64,000 bases of DNA from Streptomyces sp. SID13031 (GCF_010548305.1 NZ_JAAGLV010000027.1:32907-96906); one strand, 5' to 3'. Positions 1 to 10,842 are shown, counted from the stretch's first letter. Notes: a model not told the origin generated them from the sequence alone. Translations and numbers: made by a program.

Positions 1-1083
1 CGAGCTGACGCCGTCGATCGTGAAGCACACCGTGCCCACGCGGTCAGCGTCGGCGCCGAAGATGTCGTAGGTATTCACGCCGGCGATCTGGGCCAGGCTG
101 GTCCGGAGCCTGGCGAGCAGGCTGCGCTCGTGCTGCTCGATCGCCTCACGGTGCTGGGTGATCGCGGCGCACGCGGCGGCCAGCGCGATCGCACCGATCA
201 CGTTGGGAGAGCCGCCCTCGTGCCGGGCCGGGCCCTCGTTCCACACGATCGTGTCGCTGGTCACCGTGGCGGTGGCGCCACCGCCGTACAGGTAGGGGTC
301 GGCAGCGTTGAGCCAGTCGGCCCGGCCGATCAGCGCGCCGGCGCCGTACGGGGCATAGAGCTTGTGACCCGACAGTGCGACCCAGTCGACATCGAGCTCC
401 TGGATGTCCACCTGGCGGTGCGGGGCGAGTTGCGCGGCGTCGAGGCAGACGCGGGCGCCGTGGGCCTTGGCGACGGCCGCGATCTCGGCGATCGGGAAGA
501 TCTCGCCGGTGACGTTCGACGCGCCGGTGATGACGACCAGGCGCGGGCCTTCGGGGGCAGCGCGCAGTGCGTCGGCGACCGCGGTGACTGCTGCGGTCTG
601 GCTCGTCGGCGCTGCGAGCCGTACGGTCCGCTCGGCCGGCCAGGGGAGGAGGGCCGCGTGGTGCTCGGACTCGAACACGATCACGGTCGCGTCGGCCGGT
701 ACCGCGCGGGCCAGCAGGTTGAGCGCGTCGGTGGTCTGCCGGGTGAAGATCACCTGGTCGTCGCGCCGGGCGCCTACGAAGCCGTGCACCTCGGCGCGGG
801 CCCGCTCGTACCACTGGGTGGTGATCCGCGAGGCGTAGCCGTTGCCGCGGTGCACTGACGCGTACGACGGGAGCGCGGCCTCGACCGCCGCTCGCACCGA
901 CTCCAGACACGGTGCGCTCGCACCGTGGTCGAAGTTCGCGTAGTCCGTCACGCGGCCGTCGGCCAGCGGGACCAGCAGGTCGCTCGCGACGGTGGCAGGG
1001 ATGTTGCCGGTGGTGAGTCTGCTGACAGTGGGCCGGGTGGTCACGGCGGTGTTGGCAGGCTCGAGAATGGAGAGGATCGACAT
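1..1083 (-). CDS. Class V aminotransferase / cysteine desulfurase-like protein (3' end cut by window)
   Basis: The reverse strand read from an ATG at 1083 gives 361 codons without a stop, ending at the window edge, so the C-terminus is missing. This frame has the strong GC3 of real genes. It shows the class V PLP-enzyme pattern: a glycine-rich segment HRGNGYAS, the FTRQTTDALN segment, the cofactor-contact pattern DAAQLAPH and the Schiff-base lysine motif SGHKLYAPYGAG. The family covers cysteine desulfurases, selenocysteine lyases and isopenicillin-epimerase-like enzymes, and I cannot choose the substrate. The 5' leader carries a likely SAM-IV-type riboswitch, which suggests a role in sulfur amino acid metabolism. 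Other long open frames in this stretch are arginine-rich shadows. Confidence 0.85.
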   Translation of the reverse strand, partial: MSILSILEPANTAVTTRPTVSRLTTGNIPATVASDLLVPLADGRVTDYANFDHGASAPCLESVRAAVEAALPSYASVHRGNGYASRITTQWYERARAEVHGFVGARRDDQVIFTRQTTDALNLLARAVPADATVIVFESEHHAALLPWPAERTVRLAAPTSQTAAVTAVADALRAAPEGPRLVVITGASNVTGEIFPIAEIAAVAKAHGARVCLDAAQLAPHRQVDIQELDVDWVALSGHKLYAPYGAGALIGRADWLNAADPYLYGGGATATVTSDTIVWNEGPARHEGGSPNVIGAIALAAACAAITQHREAIEQHERSLLARLRTSLAQIAGVNTYDIFGADADRVGTVCFTIDGVSS

Positions 1084-1109
1084 GGTTCTGGCTCCCGGAG
1101 GGTCCGCAC

Positions 1110-1216
1110 TTGCCGAATCGGGGTATCCGAACGGCCGGGTCCTCACCCGGGGCACCCCGCCGCGGAGGAGGGTTGCCGGCCAGCAAGCCGGGGCTTCGCG
1201 CTGGCACTCATGACCT
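1110..1216 (-). promoter_or_regulatory. Probable SAM-IV-type (SAM-I superfamily) riboswitch
   Basis: On the minus strand the leader of the aminotransferase reads GGTCATGAGTGCCAGCG, AAGCCCCGGCTTGCTGGCC, GGCAACCCTCC, GGGGTGCCCCGGGTGAGGACC. I recall this arrangement as the consensus of actinobacterial SAM-IV riboswitches. The closing P1 stem is GGTC at 1215-1212 with GACC at 1141-1138. A short hairpin follows before the ATG at 1083, where the family's extra pseudoknot would lie. The class is assigned from remembered consensus, not from a covariance-model search. It predicts lower expression of the downstream gene when SAM is plentiful. Confidence 0.8.
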
Positions 1217-1378
1217 GCCGAAGACGTTAACCAACGAACCGGTGGATGCGCCAGCAGCTATCTCACCTATTGGGATACCCGTACGTACCATGAGACGCTG
1301 AGCGTGCCGAGGTCGGGGTTTTTCTGCATCGGCCTAATCCGGTGGCCCGGCTCGGTGATGCCGGGAGAGGATCTTGAG

Positions 1379-1897
1379 ATGACCTGGATCGCACCTGAAG
1401 TCGAGCGACCCGAGGGATCGCTCGTCGCGCCCGAGCAGGAGTTGCTCGCCGGCTACCTGAACTTCTACCGGACCACGCTGCTGTACAAATGCGCCGGGCT
1501 GACCGCCGAGCAACTGGCCTCGCGGCCGTCGCCGCCGTCCAACCTCTCGCTGCTCGGACTGATCCGGCACCTGACCAAGGTGGAGCGGATCTGGTTCCGC
1601 ATCCACTTCGCCACCGTCGACCCGGCCGAGCCGGTCTTCGATCTCGCGCTGGGCAAGGATGCGGACTTCGAACTCATCGACGCCGGCCGCGCCCAGGCGG
1701 AGTACGAGGCCCTGATCGACGAATGGGCGCTGTCGGACAAGGCCGCCGAGGGGCACTCCTTCGACGAGCAGTTCACCTTCCGCGACGAGATCTCCTCGCT
1801 ACGGATGGTCTACATCCACCTGATCGGCGAATACGCCCGTCACTGCGGCCACGCCGACTTCCTCCGCGAGCACCTCGACGGCGTCACCGGCGCCTAA
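1379..1897 (+). CDS. DinB/DUF664 family protein
   Basis: A 172-residue protein of the DinB-like four-helix family (DUF664 branch), which includes metal-binding, mycothiol- or bacillithiol-dependent transferases. Features seen are LIRHLTKVERIWF, with a first-helix histidine, and the C-terminal IHLIGEYARHCGHADFLRE, with the paired histidines typical of the metal site. I start at the ATG at 1379, preceded by GGGAGAGG, because the open frame upstream has poor codon use. It lies alone between the minus-strand aminotransferase and ftsK. The substrate is unknown. Confidence 0.8.
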   Translation: MTWIAPEVERPEGSLVAPEQELLAGYLNFYRTTLLYKCAGLTAEQLASRPSPPSNLSLLGLIRHLTKVERIWFRIHFATVDPAEPVFDLALGKDADFELIDAGRAQAEYEALIDEWALSDKAAEGHSFDEQFTFRDEISSLRMVYIHLIGEYARHCGHADFLREHLDGVTGA

Positions 1898-1959
1898 GAC
1901 CCCCGGGTAGCGCCGCTGTGACGCTACGGATGGGGCGGCGTGATCGGCGTGTGACACGT

Positions 1960-1994
1960 GTGACTCGAGTGGTAGGCGGGGTAGCCTGCTAGAC
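1960..1994 (+). promoter_or_regulatory. Putative ftsK promoter, leaderless arrangement
   Basis: A TAGCCT hexamer at 1982-1987 sits 7 nt before the ATG at 1995, with a TGACTC-like -35 near 1961. No Shine-Dalgarno sequence is visible between them. The spacing predicts transcription starting at or next to the start codon. This is read by eye from hexamers only. Confidence 0.4.
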
Positions 1995-4643
<2,649 letters not shown>

Positions 4644-4646
4644 CCC

Positions 4647-5219
4647 GTGACCGCCCATACCGCGATGCCCCGGTCTGAGCAGCACGCTGTCGACATCGAT
4701 CCCGTCAGCCACGAGTTCAGCGTGCGTGCCTCCCAAAAGGTGCACGGAGCCCTGGCGGTCGGCGCCGGCCTGGTAGCGATCGGCTTCGCGACGTCCGCGT
4801 CGACGAGCCCGACCGGTGTCCTGCGCTGGATCGCCGCGGCCGGTTTCGCCGTGCTCGCGGTGATCTGCGCGCGGGCGCTGACCGTCGGCTCGATGCTGGT
4901 CGCCGACGAGGTCGGGATCCGGCTGCGGATCCGCAACGAGTGGATCGGCACCCGGTGGGAGGAGATCGAGGAGGTCACCGTGCTCAAACGGCGGCATCTG
5001 CTCGACGACGGCCGGATCGCGGTGCACCTGTTCGACCCCGGACCGGTGCTCAGCGAGATGCCGGCCGCGACTCGCAAGGTCACCGATGCCAACCGTCGCC
5101 TGACTGGCACCTCACTCGCGGTACCGTTCGGGTTGACGGCCAAGCCGTCCAACGGGGAAGTAGTACAGGCTCTACACATGCTGGCGGACACCAGATGTCC
5201 GGTCAGGGAACAACTCTGA
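4647..5219 (+). CDS. Membrane protein with PH-like domain, function unknown
   Basis: A 190-residue protein starting with GTG at 4647, 3 nt after the ftsK stop, with GGAGAG at the end of ftsK serving as ribosome site. Two hydrophobic segments (about residues 33-53 and 60-82) lead into a soluble part, LVADEVGIRLRIRNEWIGTRWEEIEEV, whose pattern resembles bacterial PH-like domains found after transmembrane pairs. The tight spacing suggests co-transcription with ftsK. The function is unknown, and the PH assignment rests on pattern only. Confidence 0.75.
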   Translation: MTAHTAMPRSEQHAVDIDPVSHEFSVRASQKVHGALAVGAGLVAIGFATSASTSPTGVLRWIAAAGFAVLAVICARALTVGSMLVADEVGIRLRIRNEWIGTRWEEIEEVTVLKRRHLLDDGRIAVHLFDPGPVLSEMPAATRKVTDANRRLTGTSLAVPFGLTAKPSNGEVVQALHMLADTRCPVREQL

Positions 5220-5312
5220 GCCATGCGTGACCCCGTCGAGCTCAGGCCGTTGACTGTTGTGATGTCGGCGGATCGGGCAGCCAACTTGTAGACGGTGGAG
5301 AGAGGTGGTGGC

Positions 5313-6074
5313 GTGAGCATCGGCAGCGAGCTCACGGCAGCCCGCGAACGGGCTGACATGACGATCGAGCAGCTGAGTGCGTCGACCCGGATCAGATCCG
5401 GGCTGCTCACCGCCATGGAGGCCGACGACTTCACCCGCTGCGGCGGCAACTTCTACGCCCGCGGCCACATTCGGTCGATCGCGCGCGTGGTCAAGGCCGA
5501 CCCCGAAGCCCTGCTGGCGAAGTTCGACGAGACGCACCCGGCCCCGCAACCGGACCGAGTACGCCGCGAGGAGCGGGCGAACTCCAAGCGCCCGACCCTG
5601 CACCCGGCCCGCCCGCGCTGGGCGGTCGTCCTGGGCGCGATCCTGGTCGGCCTGATGGGCTGGGGCATGGTCCGCCTGTTCACCCTCCCCAGCGATGTCG
5701 AGGCCAACGCCTCGAAGAGCACCCCGACGGTCGCCGTCACCACCCCGGCCCCCAAACCGACGGCCAAGCCGCCCGTGAAGCCCACCACCCCGGTGAAGCC
5801 CACGACGCCGGCCGCCCCCCTCCGCACCAAACTCACCCTCACCGCCCGCGGCGACGGCTCCTACGTCACCATCCGCAACTCCAAGGGCATCAGACTCTTC
5901 CAGGGCGTCCTGGGCCCCGGCTCCACCCAAACCATCAAGTACTCCGGCGAAATCAGAGTCACCCTCGAAAACGGCAGCAACATCACCGTCTTCATCAACG
6001 ACACCAAAGCCACCCCACCCGCCAAACGCTTCACAATCCTCCCCACCGGCAAAATAGCCACCCCCGAGGACTAG
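5313..6074 (+). CDS. RodZ-like membrane protein: HTH domain, one TM segment, DUF4115-type C-terminus
   Basis: A 253-residue protein with an N-terminal helix-turn-helix of the HTH_25 type (ELTAARERADMTIEQLSAS, with GHIRSIARVV about residues 45-55). A basic linker, one transmembrane helix around 100-120 (WAVVLGAILVGLMGWGMV) and a Pro/Thr/Lys-rich external stalk follow. The C-terminal beta domain runs about 170-250 (LTARGDGSYVTIRNSKG). This is the RodZ architecture, which in other bacteria links MreB-type cytoskeleton and cell-wall growth. I chose GTG at 5313 because AGAGAGG lies just upstream. Its TAG stop is followed by a long non-coding stretch. Confidence 0.82.
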   Translation: MSIGSELTAARERADMTIEQLSASTRIRSGLLTAMEADDFTRCGGNFYARGHIRSIARVVKADPEALLAKFDETHPAPQPDRVRREERANSKRPTLHPARPRWAVVLGAILVGLMGWGMVRLFTLPSDVEANASKSTPTVAVTTPAPKPTAKPPVKPTTPVKPTTPAAPLRTKLTLTARGDGSYVTIRNSKGIRLFQGVLGPGSTQTIKYSGEIRVTLENGSNITVFINDTKATPPAKRFTILPTGKIATPED

Positions 6075-6128
6075 CAGCCCTGGGCGCCACCCCGACGGAC
6101 TCCTCACCGGCGCTACCCACCAAGCACT

Positions 6129-6280
6129 GTCCCGGAGAACCACTCCGGGCTCTGTCCGGCAGGACGACTCCGGGCTCTGTCCCGGAGAACCACCCCGGGT
6201 TCCGTCCCGCAGGACTACCCCGGGTTCCGTCCCGGAGAGCCACCCCAGGGCTCCGTCCCGCAGGACCACCCGGGCACTAT
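6129..6280. repeat. Tandem array of six ~25-bp units, two alternating types
   Basis: Units begin with GTCC at 6129, 6154, 6179, 6204, 6229 and 6255, which is a 25-bp period with one 26-bp step. Types alternate: one begins GTCCCGGAGAACCAC and the other GTCCSGCAGGACKAC, and each ends CCGGG plus YTCY. The higher-order unit is therefore 50 bp. The period is not a multiple of three, so the array is not being kept as protein repeats. Confidence 0.85.
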
Positions 6281-6721
6281 CTCCCCGGGCACCAGCCCGC
6301 CGAGGGACAGCCCCCGTGCGCAAGCCCCGTGGGCACTATCCCCAGCACACGTTGCCGCCTCAGCAACCGCCGCTGGCGCGCTCGCCTTCGCCCTGCAGAC
6401 CACCACGGCTGCAGTCGCCCAGGTCTGCAAGCGCACCAATCACCAGCAACTGACCACCGCGCCCGCCCCGCCTCCCGGCCCGGACCTCCTTCGCCCCACC
6501 GACGAAGCCATCCACGACAGCCTGCGAACCAGACCCACCAGGGTCTGCCTGCACCATCCGCAACTGGTGGGTCGCGCGGGATGCACCGCCTGCCGGTGCT
6601 CCTGGGCGCCACGTCCGTGGGCGCTGCGCGGTCACCAGCCGCCGGGCGTTGCGTGCCAGGCGCTAGCCGCCGCGTACGCGAACAAGCTGACCGCCGTACC
6701 GCGGTGCTCAGTCACGGCCGG

Positions 6722-6858
6722 GCCGGGATGGCCGCCTCCGCCCGGTGCCGGGATAGCCACCTCACTCGGGGCAGGGATGGCCGTCTCCGCCGGGGTGCCG
6801 GGATGGCCACCTCGCTCGGGTGCCTCCGCCGGGTGCTGGGATGCCGCCTCCGGACGGC
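6722..6858. repeat. Second 25-bp tandem array, ~5.5 units
   Basis: Units begin GCCGGGAT or close variants at 6722, 6747, 6772 and 6797, exactly 25 bp apart. A 13-bp partial unit at 6822 and a last unit at 6835 follow. Variants again alternate between CCTCCGCCCGGT-like and CCTCACTCGGGG-like ends. The sequence differs from the array at 6129 but the period and alternation are the same. Confidence 0.8.
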
Positions 6859-7144
6859 GGTTGCCGCGTTCCTCGTCTGTGGGGCCGTGCGGTTTGCAGT
6901 CGGAGTTGGTGCGAGGGGTGGCGAATAGGTGGGCATTTAGGTGTTCGAGGGCTGGGAAAGGGGGCTGTTTGGGGCTGGGGTGGCTTGTTGCTTTGCTGGG
7001 TGCTGGACGGTGGTGGTGTGCCGCCTGCTGGTTGTTGTGGGGGAGAGTCGCGTTCTGGTGGGTTGTGGTGGAGCGTCAGCTCCGGGTGGGTTGGGTGGTG
7101 GTTGATTTCGAGGGGCGTTGGGGGAGGGGTCATACTCGTGGGTG

Positions 7145-8695
7145 ATGACTACGACTCCCACCACCGTCGCCCTGGTCACGCTGGGCTGTGCTCGCAACGA
7201 CGTTGACTCCGAGGAACTGGCCGGCCGGCTCGAGGCTGGAGGTTTCCGGCTCGTCGACGACGCCGCTGAGGCGGACACCGTGGTGGTCAACACCTGCGGA
7301 TTCGTCGAAGCTGCCAAGAAGGACTCGGTCGACACCCTGCTGGCCGCCTCCGACTATAAGGAGTCCGGCCGCACTCAGGCAGTCGTGGCCGTCGGCTGTC
7401 TGGCAGAGCGCTACGGCGAGCAGTTGGCCGAGGCGCTCCCGGAGACCGATGCCGTGCTCGGCTTCGACGACTACGCGGACATCTCCGAGAAGCTCCGCTC
7501 GATCCTCGCCGGCACCAAGCACGAGTCGCATGTCCCGCGCGACCGTCGCAAGCTTCTGCCGCTCGCTCCCGCCGACCGCGCCAACGCCCACGGCGTCTCC
7601 CTGCCCGGTCACGGCGATGCCTCCTCGGATTCCACTGCCGAGCAGGGCCTGAAGGGACGCACCGTCAAGGCGTCCGAGCTCACCATCGACGCTCCCGACC
7701 TCGCCTCAGCACCCGCCAGCGGCCCTCGCATCGTCCGTCGCCGGCTGGACGGCGGCCCGATGGCTCCGTTGAAGCTGGCATCGGGTTGCGACCGTCGGTG
7801 CGCGTTCTGCGCGATCCCGGCCTTCCGCGGCGCGTTCGTGTCCCGCCGCCCGACGGAGGTGCTCGGCGAGGCGCACTGGCTCGCCGAGAACGGCGTCCGC
7901 GAGGTCTTCCTGGTCTCGGAGAACTCCACCTCGTACGGCAAGGACCTGGGCGACCTGCGCCTGCTCGAGACGCTCGTCGCGGAGATCGCCGAGGTGCCGG
8001 GCCTGACCCGTGTGCGCGTCTCGTACCTGCAGCCCGCCGAGATGCGCCCCACTCTCATCACGGCGATGGCGTCGACTCCCGGCGTCGTCCCGTACTTCGA
8101 CCTCTCGTTCCAGCACGCATCGGGCCCGCTCCTGCGCCGGATGCGCCGCTTCGGGGACTCCGAGCGTTTCCTCGAGCTGATCGAACAGGTTCGCGCGCAG
8201 GCGCCGACGGCCGGCATCCGGAGCAACGTGATCGTCGGCTTCCCGGGCGAGACCGAGGAGGACGTGGACATTCTCTGCGACTTCCTTTCCCGCGCCGGCC
8301 TCGACGCGATCGGGGTGTTCGGCTACTCGGACGAGGACGGCACCGAGGCCGAGACGTATGACGGCAAGCTGGACGAGGACACCATCGCGGCCCGCCTCGA
8401 CCGCGTCACCCGGCTCGCCGAGGACCTGACGTCGACCCGCGCCGAGGCCCGGATCGGCGAGACGGTCGAGATCCTGATCGAGTCGATCGACGGCGACACC
8501 GCCGAAGGGCGCGCCGCCCACCAGGGCCCCGAGGTCGACGGTTCGACCACGCTGACCGATCTCCCGGCGGAGCTCGCCATCGGTGATCTGGTCATCGCCG
8601 AGGTCGTCGGCAGCGAAGGGGTTGACCTGATCGCCGCATTCGCCGCGCAGGTGCGCACCCGAGAGGGCGTTCCGGCAGCTAATCTGACCGCGTGA
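7145..8695 (+). CDS. rimO: Ribosomal protein S12 methylthiotransferase RimO
   Basis: A 516-residue radical-SAM enzyme that methylthiolates the conserved aspartate of ribosomal protein S12. The N-terminal MTTase domain has its three cluster cysteines in LGCARND, NTCGF and AVGCLAERY. The radical-SAM cluster is SGCDRRCAFC (CxxxCxxC), and a C-terminal TRAM domain closes the protein. A linker of about 60 residues between the first two domains makes it longer than the E. coli enzyme. I start at ATG 7145. A CATACT hexamer at 7131 would allow a near-leaderless message. It overlaps pgsA by 4 nt (GTGA). Confidence 0.95.
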   Translation: MTTTPTTVALVTLGCARNDVDSEELAGRLEAGGFRLVDDAAEADTVVVNTCGFVEAAKKDSVDTLLAASDYKESGRTQAVVAVGCLAERYGEQLAEALPETDAVLGFDDYADISEKLRSILAGTKHESHVPRDRRKLLPLAPADRANAHGVSLPGHGDASSDSTAEQGLKGRTVKASELTIDAPDLASAPASGPRIVRRRLDGGPMAPLKLASGCDRRCAFCAIPAFRGAFVSRRPTEVLGEAHWLAENGVREVFLVSENSTSYGKDLGDLRLLETLVAEIAEVPGLTRVRVSYLQPAEMRPTLITAMASTPGVVPYFDLSFQHASGPLLRRMRRFGDSERFLELIEQVRAQAPTAGIRSNVIVGFPGETEEDVDILCDFLSRAGLDAIGVFGYSDEDGTEAETYDGKLDEDTIAARLDRVTRLAEDLTSTRAEARIGETVEILIESIDGDTAEGRAAHQGPEVDGSTTLTDLPAELAIGDLVIAEVVGSEGVDLIAAFAAQVRTREGVPAANLTA

Positions 8696-9315
8696 CGATC
8701 CCGCCGACGAACCCGGTGCCGCGCGCCGCCGCCGGTCCGCTCAGCGCGCCCAGCGCCTGGAACGCGGCGAACGCGCTGACCGTACTGCGGCTCGTCCTGG
8801 TGCCGTTGTTCGTCTGGCTGCTGCTCCGCGAAGCCGGAGGCAGCGACGGCAACCGGCTGCTCGCCACCGCCGCCTTCGTGGTCGCGATCGTCACCGATCG
8901 TTTCGACGGCGACATCGCGCGCCGCTGGAACATGGTTACCAACTTCGGCAAGATCGCCGACCCGATCGCCGACAAGGCACTCACCGGGGCGGCGTTCATC
9001 GGCCTTTCGATCCTGGGGGACCTGCCCTGGTGGGTCACCGTTGTCGTGATGGTCCGCGAGTGGGGTGTCACCGGGCTCCGCTTCTGGGTGATCCGGCACG
9101 GCGTGATGCCGGCCAGCCGTGGCGGCAAGCTCAAGACGGTCCTGCAGGCGATCGCCCTCGGCCTCTACCTCCTTCCCTGGCACTCGGTCGCCGTCCTGCA
9201 CTGGACCGCGATCGTTTTCATGGGCGCCGCCGTCATCGTCACCATCGTCACCGGCCTGGACTACGTAGGCCGGGCGCTCCGCCTCCGCGCCGCCGCGAAA
9301 CGCCCCCTTCCATGA
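8692..9315 (+). CDS. pgsA: CDP-diacylglycerol--glycerol-3-phosphate 3-phosphatidyltransferase
   Basis: A 207-residue membrane enzyme of the CDP-alcohol phosphatidyltransferase family, which makes phosphatidylglycerolphosphate from CDP-diacylglycerol. The family signature is complete in TDRFDGDIARRW followed by GKIADPIADKA (D-x2-DG-x2-AR, then G-x3-D-x3-D). Several hydrophobic helices surround it. GTG at 8692 overlaps the rimO stop and its own stop overlaps the cinA ATG, so the three genes are translationally coupled. The same trio occurs near ftsK and clgR in other actinobacteria. Confidence 0.93.
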   Translation: MTIPPTNPVPRAAAGPLSAPSAWNAANALTVLRLVLVPLFVWLLLREAGGSDGNRLLATAAFVVAIVTDRFDGDIARRWNMVTNFGKIADPIADKALTGAAFIGLSILGDLPWWVTVVVMVREWGVTGLRFWVIRHGVMPASRGGKLKTVLQAIALGLYLLPWHSVAVLHWTAIVFMGAAVIVTIVTGLDYVGRALRLRAAAKRPLP

Positions 9316-9914
9316 CCTCGGGCCACGCTCCGGCAAGCCCCGAATCCAGCATCCCCAAGGCCCTCCCCGAGCCCATCCCTGACGCCGCCCCAGCGGCTGT
9401 CATCGAGGCCACCGCCGGCACCGGTGACGAAGAGGCTCGGGAGGTGTTGCTGGGGCTGGTTGCGCGGTTGAAGGCGCGCGGGGAGACGCTGGCGACGGCG
9501 GAGTCCCTGACAGGCGGTCTGGTGGGCGCGGCATTGACCGACGTGCCCGGCGTCTCAGCCGTCTATCGAGGCGGCGTCGTCGTCTACGCAACCGACCTGA
9601 AGGCCACTCTGGCCGGCGTGCCGGCGGACCTCCTGGCCGATGTGGGCCCGGTTCATCCCGACACGGCCGTTGCCCTCGCCACGGGTGTCCGAGAGCGGCT
9701 CGGGGCCACTTACGGGCTTGCCACGACTGGTGTGGCCGGTCCGGACCCTCAGGCCGGTATCGAGGTCGGCACCGTCTATGTCGCAGCTGCCGGACCGGGC
9801 GCGGTACGCGTCCGCAAGCTGGCCTTGAAAGGTGACCGGGCGGAGGTCCGGCAGGGGAGTGTGCGGGCCGTCTTGGCACTGGCTGCCGAGTTGGTAGCGG
9901 AAGAACTGGCTTGA
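9312..9914 (+). CDS. cinA: CinA C-terminal domain protein (PncC-type NMN amidohydrolase)
   Basis: A 200-residue protein. After a variable Ala/Pro-rich N-terminal 45 residues it matches the CinA C-terminal domain: ATAESLTGGLVGAALTDVPG, YRGGVVVYATDLKA, and the loop ATTGVAGPDPQAGIEVGTVYVA. Enzymes of this family deamidate nicotinamide mononucleotide in NAD recycling, and the name reflects competence/damage induction elsewhere. The N-terminal molybdopterin-like domain of long CinA is absent, as in many actinobacteria. The ATG at 9312 overlaps the pgsA stop (ATGA). Confidence 0.9.
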   Translation: MTSGHAPASPESSIPKALPEPIPDAAPAAVIEATAGTGDEEAREVLLGLVARLKARGETLATAESLTGGLVGAALTDVPGVSAVYRGGVVVYATDLKATLAGVPADLLADVGPVHPDTAVALATGVRERLGATYGLATTGVAGPDPQAGIEVGTVYVAAAGPGAVRVRKLALKGDRAEVRQGSVRAVLALAAELVAEELA

Positions 9915-10077
9915 TCGGGGTGTTGAGACCACCATGGGAACAGGTAGGGCAGACTGGCACGGCGCACCGAAGCTGGACATTGCGAGGAGTAGTGACCCGG
10001 CAACGGGTACCGTTGGTCTCCACGGTCGAGCTACGGTGCGAGTAGGTTCGGTCCGACAGGCGGAAGGGAGAAACCTC

Positions 10078-10368
10078 ATGGTGCTGGTTCGTGGCCTCCT
10101 GGGCGACGTCCTGCGGCGCAAGCGGCTGCGCCAGGGGCGCACTCTGCGCGAGGTGTCCGCCGATGCTCGGGTCAGCCTCGGCTACCTGTCCGAGGTCGAG
10201 CGGGGTCAGAAGGAAGCGTCGAGCGAGCTGCTCGCGGCCATCTGCATGGCGCTGGAAGTGCCGCTGTCGACGGTCTTCGCCGAGGTGAGCGAGGATCTGG
10301 CCCGTGAAGAGGCCCTGGTGATGGCTCATTCGGTGATCGAGCCCGAGGTCGTTGCTTCCGCCGCCTGA
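10078..10368 (+). CDS. clgR: ClgR-like XRE-family transcriptional regulator
   Basis: A 96-residue DNA-binding protein with a single helix-turn-helix (residues 5-62: GDVLRRKRLRQGRTLREVSADARVSLGYLSEVERGQKEASSELL). It is the right size for ClgR, the actinobacterial activator of clp protease genes, and ends in a two-alanine tail (VVASAA), a form known to make ClgR a Clp substrate. The family and the position after pgsA-cinA support the name. ATG 10078 follows GGAAGGGAG closely. The 160-bp gap after cinA presumably holds its promoter, but I could not pick a clear operator. Confidence 0.88.
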   Translation: MVLVRGLLGDVLRRKRLRQGRTLREVSADARVSLGYLSEVERGQKEASSELLAAICMALEVPLSTVFAEVSEDLAREEALVMAHSVIEPEVVASAA

Positions 10369-10388
10369 TACCGGCAGCCCGCGGACGG

Positions 10389-10808
10389 TCATCGTCCGCT
10401 CTCCAACCATGGGGTTCTGGTCGGCCAGACCAGCTGCAGCGTTTCGACCGGTGGGTCGCCCGGCCGCCTGAACAGGGTGTTCGCCGTGTAGAGATGTGCT
10501 GTCGAGTCCGGCAACCGCAGCAGCCGCGGCAGGAGAAGGTCGCGGAGATCGTCTCCCTCGTCGAACCGTCGCCCGCTGAGCACCGCCTCCGCGAGTGGCT
10601 GGAGCTCGTGCGCGACGAACTCCGGATGGCAGTTGAAGGTGATGAACTCCGGATGCCCGTGCAGGCTCAGGCCGAGCGTGTAGGCATAGGCCGGATTCCG
10701 CCCGCTGTCTCCCTCGATGAACTGGACCGTCCAGCCGTGGCGCTGGATGTTGGTCAGCAGCTGCCGCTCGTACTCGGGGTTCGTGATGCCGCCGCAGATG
10801 TCGCACAT
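10389..10808 (-). CDS. DUF4262 family protein under a LexA-type box
   Basis: A 139-residue protein of the DUF4262 family. It starts with a CxxC pair (MCDICGG) and continues with HGWTVQFIEGDSG, YAYTLGLSLHGHPEF and a conserved HELQPLAE region. The biochemical role of the family is not known to me. A perfect 16-bp SOS palindrome lies 19 nt before the ATG, and the ribosome site is GAGAGGAG. The gene follows nei and lhr on the same strand but seems to have its own promoter. Induction by DNA damage is inferred, not shown. Confidence 0.85.
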   Translation of the reverse strand: MCDICGGITNPEYERQLLTNIQRHGWTVQFIEGDSGRNPAYAYTLGLSLHGHPEFITFNCHPEFVAHELQPLAEAVLSGRRFDEGDDLRDLLLPRLLRLPDSTAHLYTANTLFRRPGDPPVETLQLVWPTRTPWLESGR

Positions 10809-10826
10809 GACCGTCTCCTCTCGGAC

Positions 10827-10842
10827 TCGAACAAATGTTCGA
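10827..10842. promoter_or_regulatory. LexA/SOS box, perfect palindrome
   Basis: TCGAACAAATGTTCGA is a perfect 16-bp palindrome and matches the actinobacterial LexA site (GAAC-N4-GTTC with TC/GA flanks). It ends 19 nt before the DUF4262 start codon on the minus strand. It resembles the box upstream of recA in this window. Confidence 0.85.

Larger units (their letters stand above)
6075..7144. other. Long gene-poor stretch between rodZ-like gene and rimO, with two repeat arrays
   Basis: About 1.07 kb with no convincing complete gene. It holds two arrays of 25-bp-period repeats (6129-6280 and 6722-6858) and a strongly G/T-rich final 200 bp. In frame with the rodZ-like gene, the strand stays open from 6075 to 7145. 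Within it, about 6330-6720 has fair GC3 and encodes a Cys/His-spaced segment (HHPQLVGRAGCTACRCSW). That segment could be a remnant of a small gene, but no start site or ribosome site is evident. Confidence 0.6.

Noticed and set aside
6129..6858. CRISPR array
   Set aside because: Units follow each other directly with no spacers, and no cas genes are present.
6075..7145. Frame staying open after the rodZ-like TAG, as if readthrough added about 357 codons
   Set aside because: Codon bias is lost after about 6720 and tandem repeats with a non-triplet period occupy much of it. Chance openness in GC-rich DNA is more likely.
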